NCBI GenBank assembly: GCA_900472785.1
Contig: UCJH01000009.1
Coordinates: 72,382 to 136,381, forward strand
Length of the DNA: 64,000 bases
Origin: Hyphomicrobiales bacterium
Lineage (GTDB): Bacteria; Pseudomonadota; Alphaproteobacteria; Rhizobiales; Rhizobiaceae
Reading direction: 5' to 3'
Position numbers and translations under genes: made by a program
In this document: piece after piece, positions 1 to 9,348 of the stretch
Layout: every line of letters begins with the position of its first letter
Position numbering within the stretch: the stretch's first letter is position 1
The notes under the pieces: model-generated
What the model was told of the DNA's origin: nothing
The model's input: the letters and a program-made list of their open reading frames with translations, nothing else
Database searches by the model: none

Positions 1-1158
1 GGTGGCGAGGCGCCGATGCTGACCGGAATTGCCAACCGTTTCCGCGGCAGGGGCCTGACGGCACGCGTCGCGATTGCCGATACGTGGGGAGCCGCCCATG
101 CCTGCGCCCGCGCCATTACCCGCGACACCGTCATCGTTCCACGCGGTGAGACCGTCCGTGCCGTCGAAAGGCTTCCGATCTCGCTGCTGCGGCTGCCGGA
201 TAAGGTCGTAGGCGATCTGCGCACGCTCGGCTTCCAGACCATCGGAGAACTGTCGAACAAGCCCCGTGCGCCACTGACGCTGAGGTTCGGGCCGGAGATC
301 GGACGAAGACTGGATCAGATGTTCGGTCGAGCCGGAGAGCCGATCGATCCCATCCGAGGGCCGGAAATCATTTCCGTCACCAGATCCTTTCAAGAGCCAA
401 TTGGGGCTGCGGAGACGATCAACAAGTATGTCGGCCGCCTTGTGATCCAGCTTGTCGACGAGCTTCAAAAGAAGGGTCTGGGTGCCCGGCGCGTCGACCT
501 CATCGTCGACAAGGTCGATAACACCCGGCAGGCCATACGAGCGGGAACTGCGAAACCCGCCCGCGACGTCGCGTGGCTGACGAAGCTGTTCAAAGACCGC
601 ACAGAGAAGATCGAACCCGGATTCGGCATCGAGAAGCTGACGCTGGTCGCGGTGTGGGCGGAGCCGCTCGACGAGACACAGAAGGTGTCGTCGCTCGTCG
701 AAGAGGAGGTGGCCGACATCACGCCGCTGATCGACATCTTCGGCAACCGCGGGCAGCGGGTCTATAGGGTCGCACCGTTCGCATCCGACGTTCCGGAGCG
801 TTCGGTTGCGCAGGTCGATGCCGCGTCGGAACCGGAGGAGGCCACCTGGTCAGGCCATTGGCCACGCCCGATACGGCTGCTTCCCTATCCGGAGCTTGCA
901 GAGGTCATCGCCCTCATGCCCGATCACCCGCCAGTTTCCGTTACCTGGCGTGGCAAGCGCCGGAAGGTGAAGCGTGCCGACGGACCTGAGCGCATATTCG
1001 GCGAATGGTGGCAGCGTACATCGGAGTGGGCAGCCGTGCGCGACTACTTCGTCATCGAGGATGAATCGGGAGAAAGGCTCTGGGTTTTCCGGTCGGGTGA
1101 CGGGGTCGACGGTGAGACCGGATCCCATCGGTGGTTTGTCCAAGGGATCTTTGGATGA
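1..1158 (+). CDS. imuB: ImuB, Y-family polymerase-like mutasome protein (5' end cut by window)
   Basis: The reading frame is open from base 1, so the N-terminal part, including the palm region, lies outside the window; 385 residues remain. What is visible matches the thumb and little-finger part of ImuB/DinB-like proteins: an HhH-like stretch ([21 protein letters not shown]), then [20 protein letters not shown], then a divergent C-terminal domain. ImuB is known to be a catalytically inactive Y-family homologue that links ImuA and DnaE2 to the beta clamp in damage-induced mutagenesis. The stop codon overlaps the dnaE2 start (ATGA at 1155-1158), which indicates translational coupling in an imuA-imuB-dnaE2 type operon. 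imuA should lie just left of the window. Confidence 0.88.
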   Translation, partial: GGEAPMLTGIANRFRGRGLTARVAIADTWGAAHACARAITRDTVIVPRGETVRAVERLPISLLRLPDKVVGDLRTLGFQTIGELSNKPRAPLTLRFGPEIGRRLDQMFGRAGEPIDPIRGPEIISVTRSFQEPIGAAETINKYVGRLVIQLVDELQKKGLGARRVDLIVDKVDNTRQAIRAGTAKPARDVAWLTKLFKDRTEKIEPGFGIEKLTLVAVWAEPLDETQKVSSLVEEEVADITPLIDIFGNRGQRVYRVAPFASDVPERSVAQVDAASEPEEATWSGHWPRPIRLLPYPELAEVIALMPDHPPVSVTWRGKRRKVKRADGPERIFGEWWQRTSEWAAVRDYFVIEDESGERLWVFRSGDGVDGETGSHRWFVQGIFG

Positions 1159-4100
1159 GGTACGCAGAGCTCCAGGTCACGACCCATTTCAATTTCCTCC
1201 GCGGAGCGTCCTCGGCCGCCGAGCTTTTCGAGCGTGCCAAGGAACTCGGCATCGACGCCATCGGCGTGGTCGACCGTAACTCTCTGGCAGGAATTGTCCG
1301 CGCACTGGAGGCTTCCCGGGCAACTGGGATCAAGCTCATTGTCGGCTGCCGCCTTGATCTCCAGGACGGGATGTCCGTACTCGTTTATCCGACCGATCGC
1401 GCAGCGTATTCCCGGCTGACGCGCCTGATCACGCTGGGGAAGTCCCGTGGCGGAAAGAACAACTGCATCCTGCACTGGGACGACGTCATCACCTACTCGG
1501 CGGGCATGATCGGGATCCTTGTGCCGGATCTCGCCGACGATACCTGTGCCGTGCATCTCAGGAAGATGTCAGAAGTGTTCGAGGATCGAGCCTATCTGTC
1601 CCTCTGCCTGCGCCGTCGGCCGAATGACCAACTCAGGATCCACGAGCTTTCGAACATGGCGACGCGGTTCAAGGTGAAGACCGTCATAACCAACGATGTG
1701 CTATTCCATGAACCTGGACGGCGGCAGCTTCAAGACATCGTCACCTGCATCCGCATGGGCACGACGATCGATGAGGTCGGTTTCGAACGCGAGCGCCATG
1801 CCGATAGATATCTCAAGCCTCCGGAGGAGATGGATCGTCTCTTTCCCCGGTATCCGGAAGCGCTGGCCCGTACGATGGAGATCGCCAGCCGATGTAAATT
1901 CTCGCTGGAAGAACTCACCTACCAATATCCTGAGGAAGCCATCATTCCCGGCAAGACGCCACAGGAATCCCTTGAGCATTATGTATGGGAGTGCATCCCG
2001 GATCGATATCCGGAAGGATTGCCGCCCGATGTCCTGAAGACCGTCCGGCACGAACTCGACCTGATCCAGAAGATGCGGTACGCGCCGTATTTCCTGACGG
2101 TGTTCTCGATCGTCAGGTTCGCGAGAAGCCAGAACATCCTGTGTCAGGGCCGCGGTTCGGCAGCCAACTCTGCTGTCTGCTATATTCTCGGGATCACCAG
2201 CATCGATCCGTCGACCAACGACTTGCTCTTTGAACGCTTCGTCAGTCAGGAGCGTGACGAGCCGCCGGATATCGACGTGGATTTCGAGCATGAACGCAGG
2301 GAGGAGGTCATCCAATGGATCTACAAGACCTACACGCGTGAGAAGGCCGCCCTCTGCGCCACCGTTACCCGGTACCGTGCGAAGGGCGCGATCCGTGACG
2401 TCGGCAAGGCGCTCGGCCTCCCGGAGGATCTGATCAAGGCGCTGTCGTCGGGCATGTGGTCGTGGTCCGAGGAGGTCAGCGACCGGAATGTCCGCGAACT
2501 CAATTTGAATCCTGACGACCGCCGACTGGTGCTGACCCTGCAACTCGCGCAGCAGCTCATGGGAGCGCCACGGCATCTCGGCCAGCACCCCGGTGGTTTC
2601 GTGCTGACCCATGACAGGCTGGACGACCTCGTTCCGATCGAGCCGGCGAGCATGAAGGACAGGCAGATCATCGAGTGGGACAAGGACGACGTCGAGGCGT
2701 TGAAGATGATGAAGGTCGACGTGCTCGCGCTCGGGATGCTGACCTGCATGAGCAAGGCGTTCGATCTCATCCGCGACCACAAGGACGAGGATCTGAACCT
2801 GGCTACGATAAAGCAGGAGGATTCCGCGACCTACGCCATGATCCGCAAAGCCGACACTCTCGGCACCTTTCAGATCGAATCCCGCGCCCAGATGGCGATG
2901 CTTCCCAGGCTCAAGCCACGGACATTCTACGATCTCGTAGTACAGGTGGCGATTGTCAGACCGGGGCCGATCCAGGGGGACATGGTACATCCGTATCTTC
3001 GCCGCCGAGAGGGTAAGGAGAAGGTAGAGTATCCCACGCCGGAACTCGAGGCGGTGCTCGGCAAGACCCTCGGGGTGCCACTTTTTCAAGAATCCGCGAT
3101 GCGCGTCGCGATGGTCTGCGCCGGATTCACGGGCGGCGAGGCCGACCAGCTTCGCAAGTCGATGGCCACGTTCAAATTCACTGGAGGGGTCTCGCGCTTC
3201 AAGGACAAGCTCGTCAACGGCATGGTGAAGAATGGCTACACCCTGGACTTCGCCGCGAAGACATTTAGCCAACTCGAAGGATTTGGATCCTACGGCTTCC
3301 CGGAAAGCCACGCGGCGTCGTTCGCCCTGATCGCGTATGCGTCGAACTTCGTCAAATGCCACCATCCGGACGCGTTCTGCGCAGCGCTCCTGAACTCGCA
3401 GCCTATGGGCTTCTATGCCCCGGCGCAGATCGTCGGCGATGCGCGCGCGCACGGCGTCGAAGTCGGACCTGTGTGCATCAACCGTTCCCGATGGGACTGC
3501 ACGCTCGAGAGGATCGGCAACACCGACCGCCACGCAGTCCGGTTGGGCATGCGCATGGTCAAGGGACTTGCCGCGGCCGAGGCCGCCCGGATCACCGCTG
3601 CCCGGATGATGACGGACTTCGACAGCGTCGATGACGTCTGGCGGCGATCAGGCGTTCCTGCCGAAGCTCTCGTGCAGCTCGCGGAGGCGGATGCATTCCG
3701 TCCGTCCTTGGAGCTCGAGCGCCGCGATGCTCTGTGGGCGATCAAGGCTCTGAGGGACGAACCACTGCCGCTGTTCGCTGCCGCCGCCGCGCGCGAGGAG
3801 CGGACGATCGCCGAGCAGCAGGAACCCGAGGTCACGCTCAGGCAGATGACCGATGGCCACAATGTCATCGAGGACTACAGCCACACGGGCCTGACCCTAC
3901 GACAGCATCCGATCGCCTTCCTGCGCAAGGATCTCGAAAGGCAGAACATAGTGACCTGCGAGGCGGCCATGAACGCCCGCGATGGCAGGTGGGTCTGCGC
4001 GGCCGGGCTGGTTCTCGTCCGTCAGAAACCAGGATCCGCGAAGGGCGTGATGTTCATTACGATCGAGGACGAGACCGGCCCCGCCAATATCGTCGTCTGG

Positions 4101-4424
4101 CCGAAGTTGTTCGAGAAGCGGCGGCGCGTCGTTCTGGGCGCGAGCATGATGGCGGTCCACGGAAGGATCCAGCGCGAAGGCGACGTCGTCCATCTCGTCG
4201 CGCAACAGCTTCTGGATCTCTCCGGAGATCTGTCGGCGCTGGCCGACCGCGACATCGATTTCAAGCTGCCGTCAGGACGCGGCGATGAATTCGCCCATGG
4301 ATCTCCCGGAGGAGGAGATTCCCGTGACCGGCCTAAGCCGAAGCCGATGCCGGAGGCGAGGGACATCTACGTCAGGGATCTGCACATCGATACGCTGAAG
4401 GTGAAGGCTCGCAACTTTCATTAG
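1155..4424 (+). CDS. dnaE2: Error-prone DNA polymerase DnaE2 (ImuC)
   Basis: A 1089-residue C-family polymerase. I chose ATG 1155 because the protein then begins [18 protein letters not shown], the usual DnaE2 N-terminus; an earlier in-frame start would only add residues inside imuB. A PHP domain occupies about the first 280 residues. The catalytic palm has PDIDVDF at about 371-377 (three acidic residues). An HhH region and a C-terminal OB domain ([17 protein letters not shown] and following) complete the standard order and length. It performs translesion synthesis together with ImuB. It overlaps imuB by 4 bp. There is no sign of frameshift. Family assignment is secure; placement in a mobile element is inferred from context only. 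Confidence 0.95.
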   Translation: MRYAELQVTTHFNFLRGASSAAELFERAKELGIDAIGVVDRNSLAGIVRALEASRATGIKLIVGCRLDLQDGMSVLVYPTDRAAYSRLTRLITLGKSRGGKNNCILHWDDVITYSAGMIGILVPDLADDTCAVHLRKMSEVFEDRAYLSLCLRRRPNDQLRIHELSNMATRFKVKTVITNDVLFHEPGRRQLQDIVTCIRMGTTIDEVGFERERHADRYLKPPEEMDRLFPRYPEALARTMEIASRCKFSLEELTYQYPEEAIIPGKTPQESLEHYVWECIPDRYPEGLPPDVLKTVRHELDLIQKMRYAPYFLTVFSIVRFARSQNILCQGRGSAANSAVCYILGITSIDPSTNDLLFERFVSQERDEPPDIDVDFEHERREEVIQWIYKTYTREKAALCATVTRYRAKGAIRDVGKALGLPEDLIKALSSGMWSWSEEVSDRNVRELNLNPDDRRLVLTLQLAQQLMGAPRHLGQHPGGFVLTHDRLDDLVPIEPASMKDRQIIEWDKDDVEALKMMKVDVLALGMLTCMSKAFDLIRDHKDEDLNLATIKQEDSATYAMIRKADTLGTFQIESRAQMAMLPRLKPRTFYDLVVQVAIVRPGPIQGDMVHPYLRRREGKEKVEYPTPELEAVLGKTLGVPLFQESAMRVAMVCAGFTGGEADQLRKSMATFKFTGGVSRFKDKLVNGMVKNGYTLDFAAKTFSQLEGFGSYGFPESHAASFALIAYASNFVKCHHPDAFCAALLNSQPMGFYAPAQIVGDARAHGVEVGPVCINRSRWDCTLERIGNTDRHAVRLGMRMVKGLAAAEAARITAARMMTDFDSVDDVWRRSGVPAEALVQLAEADAFRPSLELERRDALWAIKALRDEPLPLFAAAAAREERTIAEQQEPEVTLRQMTDGHNVIEDYSHTGLTLRQHPIAFLRKDLERQNIVTCEAAMNARDGRWVCAAGLVLVRQKPGSAKGVMFITIEDETGPANIVVWPKLFEKRRRVVLGASMMAVHGRIQREGDVVHLVAQQLLDLSGDLSALADRDIDFKLPSGRGDEFAHGSPGGGDSRDRPKPKPMPEARDIYVRDLHIDTLKVKARNFH

Positions 4425-4462
4425 CGTTGTCGCGAATGCCACGAATCTCGTAGAGACCAATC

Positions 4463-5410
4463 ATGGACGTGTACCAACAGCAGCTTCGCTTCGGAGTGAG
4501 GAAGCCCATCTTCCGGAGCGAGATGATCGCTGGCTTCGAATGCGGTCTCGTGCATGGTGGCCGTCACGACCTGCTCGCGACGACACGGCACACCGCTGCG
4601 GAACGAATGCGCGCTCATTTCGAGATCGTCGCCGGGCATGGAATGGTGACCGTGAGGGACGGCCTGGTTCCCGGCCATCACGTGATCGAACGGCTGAAGT
4701 CGGCTCGCGCCGCTGGGGTTGAAGGCATCTGGGATCTTTCGCATTATCATCGCAACCTCGACCCCGTTCGCTGCGCACGGATAGTCGCGGAGGCATCAAT
4801 GACTGTGTCAGGCAACGAGCGCTTATGGCTTTGCCCCGTCAACGAGCCGTCGCTGTACCCGCTGCTGGCAGGCATGCCCCGACACGAAGCCATCGACATG
4901 GCCGTCACGATGGCGCGCACAGCAAGAGACCATCATCCGAATGTCGGAATCCTCACCAACGATCCCATAACCGGAGTGGGAGATAGGCAGTACGAAGCGA
5001 CCGATGCCATCGTCTCCGCAGTCGAGGTGGACGTGATCGGTGTCAACTACTACCCTCATACGGCACGAACGATCCTGTCGAAGGTGCTGCTGAAGACCTG
5101 GCGTAGGTACAGGAAGCCGATCATGGTGTCGGAAACGAGCTGGCATGACGGGCATCCTGTCCATCACCGCCGACATCCCGGCTTCCACAAAGGAGCATGG
5201 CTACGGCATGTCCTCGATCAGGTCGACATCGCCCGGATGCACGGTGCTGACATCGTCGGCGTGTGCTGGTATCCGATCATCGATTGCCCTCCATGGAACT
5301 CGCCGCGTTCTGGCCGTCGCTGGAGCCATGGACTGATCCGGAGCGACTTGTCAGTCGACACGGCGCTTTCGATAGAACTCGGCAGACTTCAGTTATCGGA
5401 AGCCGCGTGA
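4463..5410 (+). CDS. Glycoside hydrolase-like (beta/alpha)8 protein next to dnaE2
   Basis: A 315-residue protein starting 38 bp after dnaE2 on the same strand, so it is probably co-transcribed. Two motifs resemble the clan GH-A acid/base and nucleophile glutamates: CPVNEPS with E128, and MVSETSWH with E224. They are spaced as in a TIM-barrel retaining glycosidase, and VDVIGVNYYPH between them resembles GH1-type VGVNYY segments. The protein is shorter than typical GH1 enzymes (about 450 residues). The substrate is not evident and no signal peptide is visible, so it is probably cytoplasmic. Why such an enzyme sits behind a mutasome is unclear; it may be a passenger gene. Confidence 0.6.
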   Translation: MDVYQQQLRFGVRKPIFRSEMIAGFECGLVHGGRHDLLATTRHTAAERMRAHFEIVAGHGMVTVRDGLVPGHHVIERLKSARAAGVEGIWDLSHYHRNLDPVRCARIVAEASMTVSGNERLWLCPVNEPSLYPLLAGMPRHEAIDMAVTMARTARDHHPNVGILTNDPITGVGDRQYEATDAIVSAVEVDVIGVNYYPHTARTILSKVLLKTWRRYRKPIMVSETSWHDGHPVHHRRHPGFHKGAWLRHVLDQVDIARMHGADIVGVCWYPIIDCPPWNSPRSGRRWSHGLIRSDLSVDTALSIELGRLQLSEAA

Positions 5411-5438
5411 AGGCACCGTCGCATGCGGCCGGAGCAGT

Positions 5439-6071
5439 TTACCGCAGAAGCCCATCGACATCGAACTCATCCCAGCCTTGTAGCTCGGTGGCCGTTTCAT
5501 CGATCGGTGCCCCAGTCGTTTTCCGTGCCTTAGCTGCCTTCTTAAGTGAGCGGGTGAGTTTCGCCCTATACGCTGCCTGCCGTCGGTTTTCGGCCCTTGC
5601 GGCAATATCCTCCTCGCGCCATTCATCCACAATGCCTCGGTCAAGGAGGTCTTCGATCACACGGGGATCGAAGACGTGGAATGTTATCTGTCTCGCACGA
5701 CCGTTCAGCCTCACCGTCCTTGTTCCGGCACTTGGAAGACGACCGTCCTTCAGCCAGCGATGGCGCTCACCCACTGAAATTCCTAGAATATCCTGGATTT
5801 CGCGCGGAATGACCGGCAGGTTTTCGATTCCTTCCAGCGCCTTGGTGACGGCAATTGAGGTCGAGGCAAATTCATCCTCGCAAACCTCCGCCATCCCAAG
5901 TTTCAGCGTCATCCCGTCCACGTCGAGAGACTTCCGTACCGCTCCGGGAAGGCCCGCTCGAACCTCCAGGAGGATGCCTTTAGCGCGGACGGCCGATCCG
6001 AACGATGCCGTCGGTGACAGCGGCCACGTCTGAACGAGGGACGGGGGAACGATTATTTTCTTCTTCGGCAT
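5439..6071 (-). CDS. Hypothetical protein with a possible HTH segment
   Basis: A 210-residue protein that I do not recognise. Residues about 95-125 (REIQDILGISVGERHRWLKDG) read like a MerR/excisionase-type helix-turn-helix, followed by a wing-like stretch rich in Arg. The C-terminal part is Lys/Arg- and Ala-rich and probably helical, then acidic at the end. This suggests a nucleic-acid-binding protein, but it is inference. It is convergent with the glycosidase-like gene (28-bp gap) and starts 179 bp before the ferritin-like gene in the opposite direction. No partner gene is in the same operon. Confidence 0.6.
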   Translation of the reverse strand: MPKKKIIVPPSLVQTWPLSPTASFGSAVRAKGILLEVRAGLPGAVRKSLDVDGMTLKLGMAEVCEDEFASTSIAVTKALEGIENLPVIPREIQDILGISVGERHRWLKDGRLPSAGTRTVRLNGRARQITFHVFDPRVIEDLLDRGIVDEWREEDIAARAENRRQAAYRAKLTRSLKKAAKARKTTGAPIDETATELQGWDEFDVDGLLR

Positions 6072-6192
6072 CGCGCGTAAATGGGTCTGGCGTTGTCCAG
6101 GTTCAACACTGGCTAGGATGCGTTTCGCGTACCGCTCATTGTCTCTGTCATATCACCCAGAGCCACTCCATCCACTGAGCGCGCCGTGATCT

Positions 6193-6217
6193 GGAACATT
6201 CCTTTTGGCGGGCCGTT
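6193..6217 (+). promoter_or_regulatory. EcfG-type (general stress response) promoter of the ferritin-like gene
   Basis: GGAAC at 6193-6197 and CGTT at 6214-6217 are separated by exactly 16 bp, an exact match to the EcfG/RpoE2 consensus of alphaproteobacteria. It lies 33 bp before the start codon at 6251, a suitable distance for a promoter. Confidence 0.75.
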
Positions 6218-6250
6218 AGCTGGTTCCCATACCCTGCACGGAGAGAATTC

Positions 6251-6700
6251 ATGGTCACCATGGTCGGAAACGAAGGCAATATCGCGAAACTCGTCAAGGA
6301 TCTGCTTTACCTTGAACACGACGCCATCGCCGCATACGATTCCTGCGTCGAACGGCTCGATGACAAGACGCTCGGCGCGAAGATCGCCGAGTTCAAGCAG
6401 GACCATCTGCAGCACGTCGTCGTTCTGAACGAGATGGCACGCGAACTCGGTATCGAGGCCCCGACCGAAGGCGACATGAAGCAGATGCTGACCACGGGCA
6501 AGATTGCGCTCGCCGACCTCATGGGAGATTCGGCAATCCTCAAGGCGATGAAGACAAACGAGGATGACACGGTAACGGCGTACGAACGCGCGTCCCGGCA
6601 TGAGGATGCGATCCCGCAGTCGAAAGCTTTCTTCATGAAGGCTCACGAAGACGAGCTGCGACACCGTGCTTGGATGGAGACAACTGCGAAGTCTATGTGA
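6251..6700 (+). CDS. Ferritin-like, DUF2383-type stress protein
   Basis: A 149-residue, all-helical protein. It contains repeated E-x(n)-H pairs of the ferritin-like type: YLEHDAIAAYDSC, FKQDHLQHVVVLNEMA, TAYERAS, and AHEDELRHRAWMETTA. These fit a four-helix bundle with a di-metal site. The start has a good ribosome binding site (GGAGAG 7 bp upstream). The perfect EcfG promoter at 6193-6217 implies induction by general stress. Its role is likely metal handling or protection from oxidative damage. No partner gene is co-oriented. The exact metal and reaction are unknown. Confidence 0.75.
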   Translation: MVTMVGNEGNIAKLVKDLLYLEHDAIAAYDSCVERLDDKTLGAKIAEFKQDHLQHVVVLNEMARELGIEAPTEGDMKQMLTTGKIALADLMGDSAILKAMKTNEDDTVTAYERASRHEDAIPQSKAFFMKAHEDELRHRAWMETTAKSM

Positions 6701-6801
6701 ACTTGAAAAACAGGTGGGCGATCCTCATCTAGGAATCACCACCCACATTGTCGACGGCCTGCAGTAACCATGACGGTTGCGCGTTCGCTGTCGCGGGTGA
6801 C

Positions 6802-6845
6802 GAGGGCGCTCCCCATGACGGGTCGAGCGCCCTCTGTTTGTTTTC
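6802..6845 (+). terminator. Rho-independent terminator
   Basis: A 10-bp inverted repeat, GAGGGCGCTC (6802-6811) and GAGCGCCCTC (6825-6834), followed by TGTTTGTTTTC. It lies about 100 bp after the ferritin-like gene and before the convergent SRAP gene. Confidence 0.65.
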
Positions 6846-6902
6846 AGAAAGCAGAGATCAATGGTCATTGAACATGATCACTGCCTCCGTTGCATCGACA
6901 GC

Positions 6903-7502
6903 TCAGTCGGCCCCCTGGCGCACCTGCTTCACCGCCAGACTCCCCTCCGGCAACGCCTTTAGCAGACTTTCCTCATCTTTCGTCAGATGCAGCCAGTGCT
7001 GCCAGTCTTCCGGGCGAAGCACCACGATCTGACGGTCGTGGATCGGTGCTACGTCTGGCCCCGGTGAGGTTGTCAGCATCGTGAAGGACGGCGGCTGGTT
7101 GCCTTCCCCCTCTCTCCACAAACCTGCTATTGCGAGGAACGGGACCTTGTTGAGGGTGAACCGATGCTTCGCTTTGGGGTACTTTTTGCCTGTGAATTCA
7201 AAGAACGCCGAAGCTGGGATGAGGCAGCGCCGACTGTCTGCGAAGTGACGGCCCTCGCTTCTGAAATTAAACACCGGGCCACCCTTGCGACCTGCGGGAG
7301 GCGGGAACCCAAACTTCATGGCCGCCAGCTCTACGGTGTCCGGATCTATGGCGCGCATAACCGGACCGATGTCACCGATCCTGATGTCGTCTGATTGCGG
7401 AAGATCGAGTTCCGTCTGGTGTGAAGGAACGCTCAACTCAAGATCCTGCATCATCTTGCAATATTCAGCATAGGCGATGTGCTGCTCATAGTCATTGCAC
7501 AT
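6903..7502 (-). CDS. SRAP-family protein (YedK/HMCES-like abasic-site crosslinking protein)
   Basis: A 199-residue protein. Members of this family use Cys2, exposed after Met removal, to form a thiazolidine crosslink with abasic sites in single-stranded DNA. The start MCNDYEQ provides that Cys2. Other family residues are present: Asn in PVFNFRSEG, the active-site Glu in IPASAFFEF, and the His in APIHDRQIVVL. The length is normal. It acts as a shield of abasic sites at replication forks and is often grouped with SOS and mutagenesis genes. Here it lies between the mutasome and the ku genes, which fits a DNA-damage island. It is convergent with the ferritin-like gene. Confidence 0.88.
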   Translation of the reverse strand: MCNDYEQHIAYAEYCKMMQDLELSVPSHQTELDLPQSDDIRIGDIGPVMRAIDPDTVELAAMKFGFPPPAGRKGGPVFNFRSEGRHFADSRRCLIPASAFFEFTGKKYPKAKHRFTLNKVPFLAIAGLWREGEGNQPPSFTMLTTSPGPDVAPIHDRQIVVLRPEDWQHWLHLTKDEESLLKALPEGSLAVKQVRQGAD

Positions 7503-7588
7503 GATGTCGGTACTCTTGATTGCGGGACCTGGAAGCTAAGCCAGCGGTGATCTTGCCCCCTCCGGCGAAAAGAGCTCTCTGGCTGGAG

Positions 7589-7894
7589 CTACCGCGGAGA
7601 AATGCATCTGGCCCTCTCACCGTCGTTGCTGACGTAAGTGTCGTTCAGCGCATCATAACCCAGACGATAGCGAGCGGCGCACCACGTGATGTGCCTGACC
7701 TCGCTCGACGAGAGGACGGAAGACACCCCGTTTGTGGAACCGAGGCTCTCTTCAGTATACGCCGAAGCGGCCTGTCCACCGACATCAATAGTCGCGGGTT
7801 CCGGGATCTGGAAGGCGTTCGCAGTCGTCAGCCAGGAGACAAGGAAGATGCCGCTAAAAGCAGCGATGCTGGTGAGCTTGGCGACTTTGTACAT
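7589..7894 (-). CDS. BA14K-like small secreted protein
   Basis: A 101-residue protein with a clear signal peptide (hydrophobic IAAFSGIFLVSWLTT, ending at ANA/F about residue 27). The C-terminal part WCAARYRLGYDALNDTYV followed by a DG-R-x-C segment matches the BA14K pattern (yCxxRYxSYDPxTGTYxxxDGxRxxC). BA14K proteins are common in Rhizobiales; the Brucella member is immunoreactive and has been linked to lectin-like activity. It lies 24 bp downstream of an EcfG-type promoter. The function here is unknown. Confidence 0.65.
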   Translation of the reverse strand: MYKVAKLTSIAAFSGIFLVSWLTTANAFQIPEPATIDVGGQAASAYTEESLGSTNGVSSVLSSSEVRHITWCAARYRLGYDALNDTYVSNDGERARCISPR

Positions 7895-7919
7895 TGAAGT
7901 GACCGATTGTTAGAACCAT

Positions 7920-8159
7920 CTAAGAAACGGCATTTGAAAGGGTTTGGTTCCTTTCAGTAACAGCGGCCGATCGTTCGACAAGTGCCTGCACCACGGTCTC
8001 GGCGCGTGCTAGACACACCAGTGCGCCTTCGACGACGGTTGATTGAGGTCGCCCATCTTTGAGATCCAGGACGCGGTTGCTCGCGGGTGCGGTGATCACC
8101 GCGAAGTGCCCACCTGGGCTATAGATCGCGATACGATATCCTTTGAATTCACGCACCAT
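7920..8159 (-). CDS. Hypothetical small protein
   Basis: A 79-residue protein that I do not recognise (starts MVREFKGYRIAIYSPGG). The frame is open further upstream, and starts at 8168 or 8177 are equally possible; I chose 8159 because it overlaps least with the gene before it. It probably belongs to the ku operon as its last gene. The middle part resembles a short beta-rich fold (YRIAIYSPGGHFAVITAPA), and no catalytic motif is visible. Confidence 0.45.
   Translation of the reverse strand: MVREFKGYRIAIYSPGGHFAVITAPASNRVLDLKDGRPQSTVVEGALVCLARAETVVQALVERSAAVTERNQTLSNAVS
7926..7951 (-). promoter_or_regulatory. EcfG-type promoter of the BA14K-like gene
   Basis: Read on the minus strand, GGAAC (7951-7947) and CGTT (7929-7926) are separated by 17 bp, within the EcfG consensus. 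It lies 32 bp before the start codon at 7894 and overlaps the 3' end of the upstream small gene. Confidence 0.7.
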
Positions 8160-8520
8160 GCTGGGCATGGCGCACATCCTGGCGAGTCCCGTGCCGCAAA
8201 TGATGGTCGGACGATACTGGCTCGTCGCGCCGCGCAAACGCGGGCGCAGGCGGTGAAGAGAGCACCATCGCTTCTGTCACCCAGACCCTGCCGTCGACGT
8301 ATTCGCCACGACGGATCGCGGTTGCGGCGAGATCGCGATAGTATTCCGCGAAGCGGACAAGTCGTCTGAGGGATTTCTCCGGGGGCAGTGCTGTCACCTT
8401 CATGGCTTCGCATGTGACGATGACCAGCCAGACCGAGGCACCGTCAGTCAAGGCTATCTGTCCGTTTTCGTAGTAGATGAACGGTGCGGGTTCGCAGAGG
8501 GTTATCTCGACTTCGCTCAT
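8149..8520 (-). CDS. Hypothetical protein in the ku operon
   Basis: A 123-residue protein starting MSEVEITLCEPAPFIYY. Its ATG is one base after the ku stop codon (TGACATG), so translation is likely coupled to ku. The N-terminal 70 residues look like a mixed alpha/beta fold; the C-terminus (SSPPAPAFARRDEPVSSDHH) looks disordered. I recognise no family. A role in end joining is suggested by position only. Confidence 0.55.
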   Translation of the reverse strand: MSEVEITLCEPAPFIYYENGQIALTDGASVWLVIVTCEAMKVTALPPEKSLRRLVRFAEYYRDLAATAIRRGEYVDGRVWVTEAMVLSSPPAPAFARRDEPVSSDHHLRHGTRQDVRHAQHGA

Positions 8521-8521
8521 G

Positions 8522-9337
8522 TCAGCCCGCCTTCCTACTCTTGAGTTCATCCGAGACGGATTTCCGCAGTGCATCCATGATGTTGACTACGTTCGATTTC
8601 GCCTCGGCGACCTCAGATTTCTTGCCCTTCGCAACTTTGTTCGGCTTGAGCGCCTTCTTCTTCTCAGCGATGAGCTTCAGCAGACTTTCCTGGATAGGGT
8701 CGCTCACCATGTCAGGCGACCAGCGGGTTGTCTTCTGTTTGATGAGCTGCTGAACGAGAGGGATCAGATCCGGATCGGCTTCGTCGTCTATATCTTCGAA
8801 ATAGGCCTCTTCAGGTCGGACCTCATCGCCGAAGCGGAGCGACCACAGGACGATGCCGTCATCGCGCGGTTCGAGGACAACCGCCTTCTCCCGGCGGCCG
8901 ATGACGAGTTTCGATATCCCCACGACCTTGTCGGCCTTCATCGCATCACGGATAACGGCGAAGGCCTCGTTGCCTACCGCGTCGTCCGGCATCAGGTAGT
9001 GGGGCTTCTCCAAGTAGACCCATTCGATGGAGTCGGCCGGAGCGAATTTCTCGATGTCGATCGTCTTCACGGTGTCGAGCGCGACATTGTCAAGGTCGTC
9101 GTCCGTGAGGATGACGTAATCGTTCTCCCCGCGCGCGTAGCCCTTGGCTTCGTTCTCGTTCTTGACAGTTTTGCCAGAGACAGAGTCGATGTACTGTGAG
9201 ACGACGCGGTTGCCCGTCTCCTTGTTCAGGGTGTGGAAGCGAACCTTTTCGCTCTCGGACGTCGCCGGGGTCATGGCGACTGGACACGTGACCAGCGACA
9301 GCTTGAGATAGCCTTTCCAATAGGGGCGAAGCGCCAT
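8522..9337 (-). CDS. ku: Ku DNA end-binding protein (second of two)
   Basis: A 271-residue bacterial Ku homologue. It begins MALRPYWKGYLKLSLVTCPV, the canonical Ku start, and continues with FHTLNKETGNRVVSQYID, the beta-barrel core (PDDAVGNEAFAVIRDAM, VLEPRDDGIVLWSLRF) and a C-terminal helix ending in KSRKAG. Ku forms a homo- or heterodimeric ring on double-strand ends and recruits LigD in non-homologous end joining. It follows the other ku gene after 11 bp. Paired ku genes are typical of rhizobia, where heterodimers are possible. No ligD lies in this window. Confidence 0.93.
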   Translation of the reverse strand: MALRPYWKGYLKLSLVTCPVAMTPATSESEKVRFHTLNKETGNRVVSQYIDSVSGKTVKNENEAKGYARGENDYVILTDDDLDNVALDTVKTIDIEKFAPADSIEWVYLEKPHYLMPDDAVGNEAFAVIRDAMKADKVVGISKLVIGRREKAVVLEPRDDGIVLWSLRFGDEVRPEEAYFEDIDDEADPDLIPLVQQLIKQKTTRWSPDMVSDPIQESLLKLIAEKKKALKPNKVAKGKKSEVAEAKSNVVNIMDALRKSVSDELKSRKAG

Positions 9338-9348
9338 GTCCTGTCTCC

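Noticed and set aside
4466-4485. GTGTACCAACAGCAGC as a possible left-end repeat
   Set aside because: Only the first bases resemble the repeat, there is no second copy nearby, and it lies in coding sequence.
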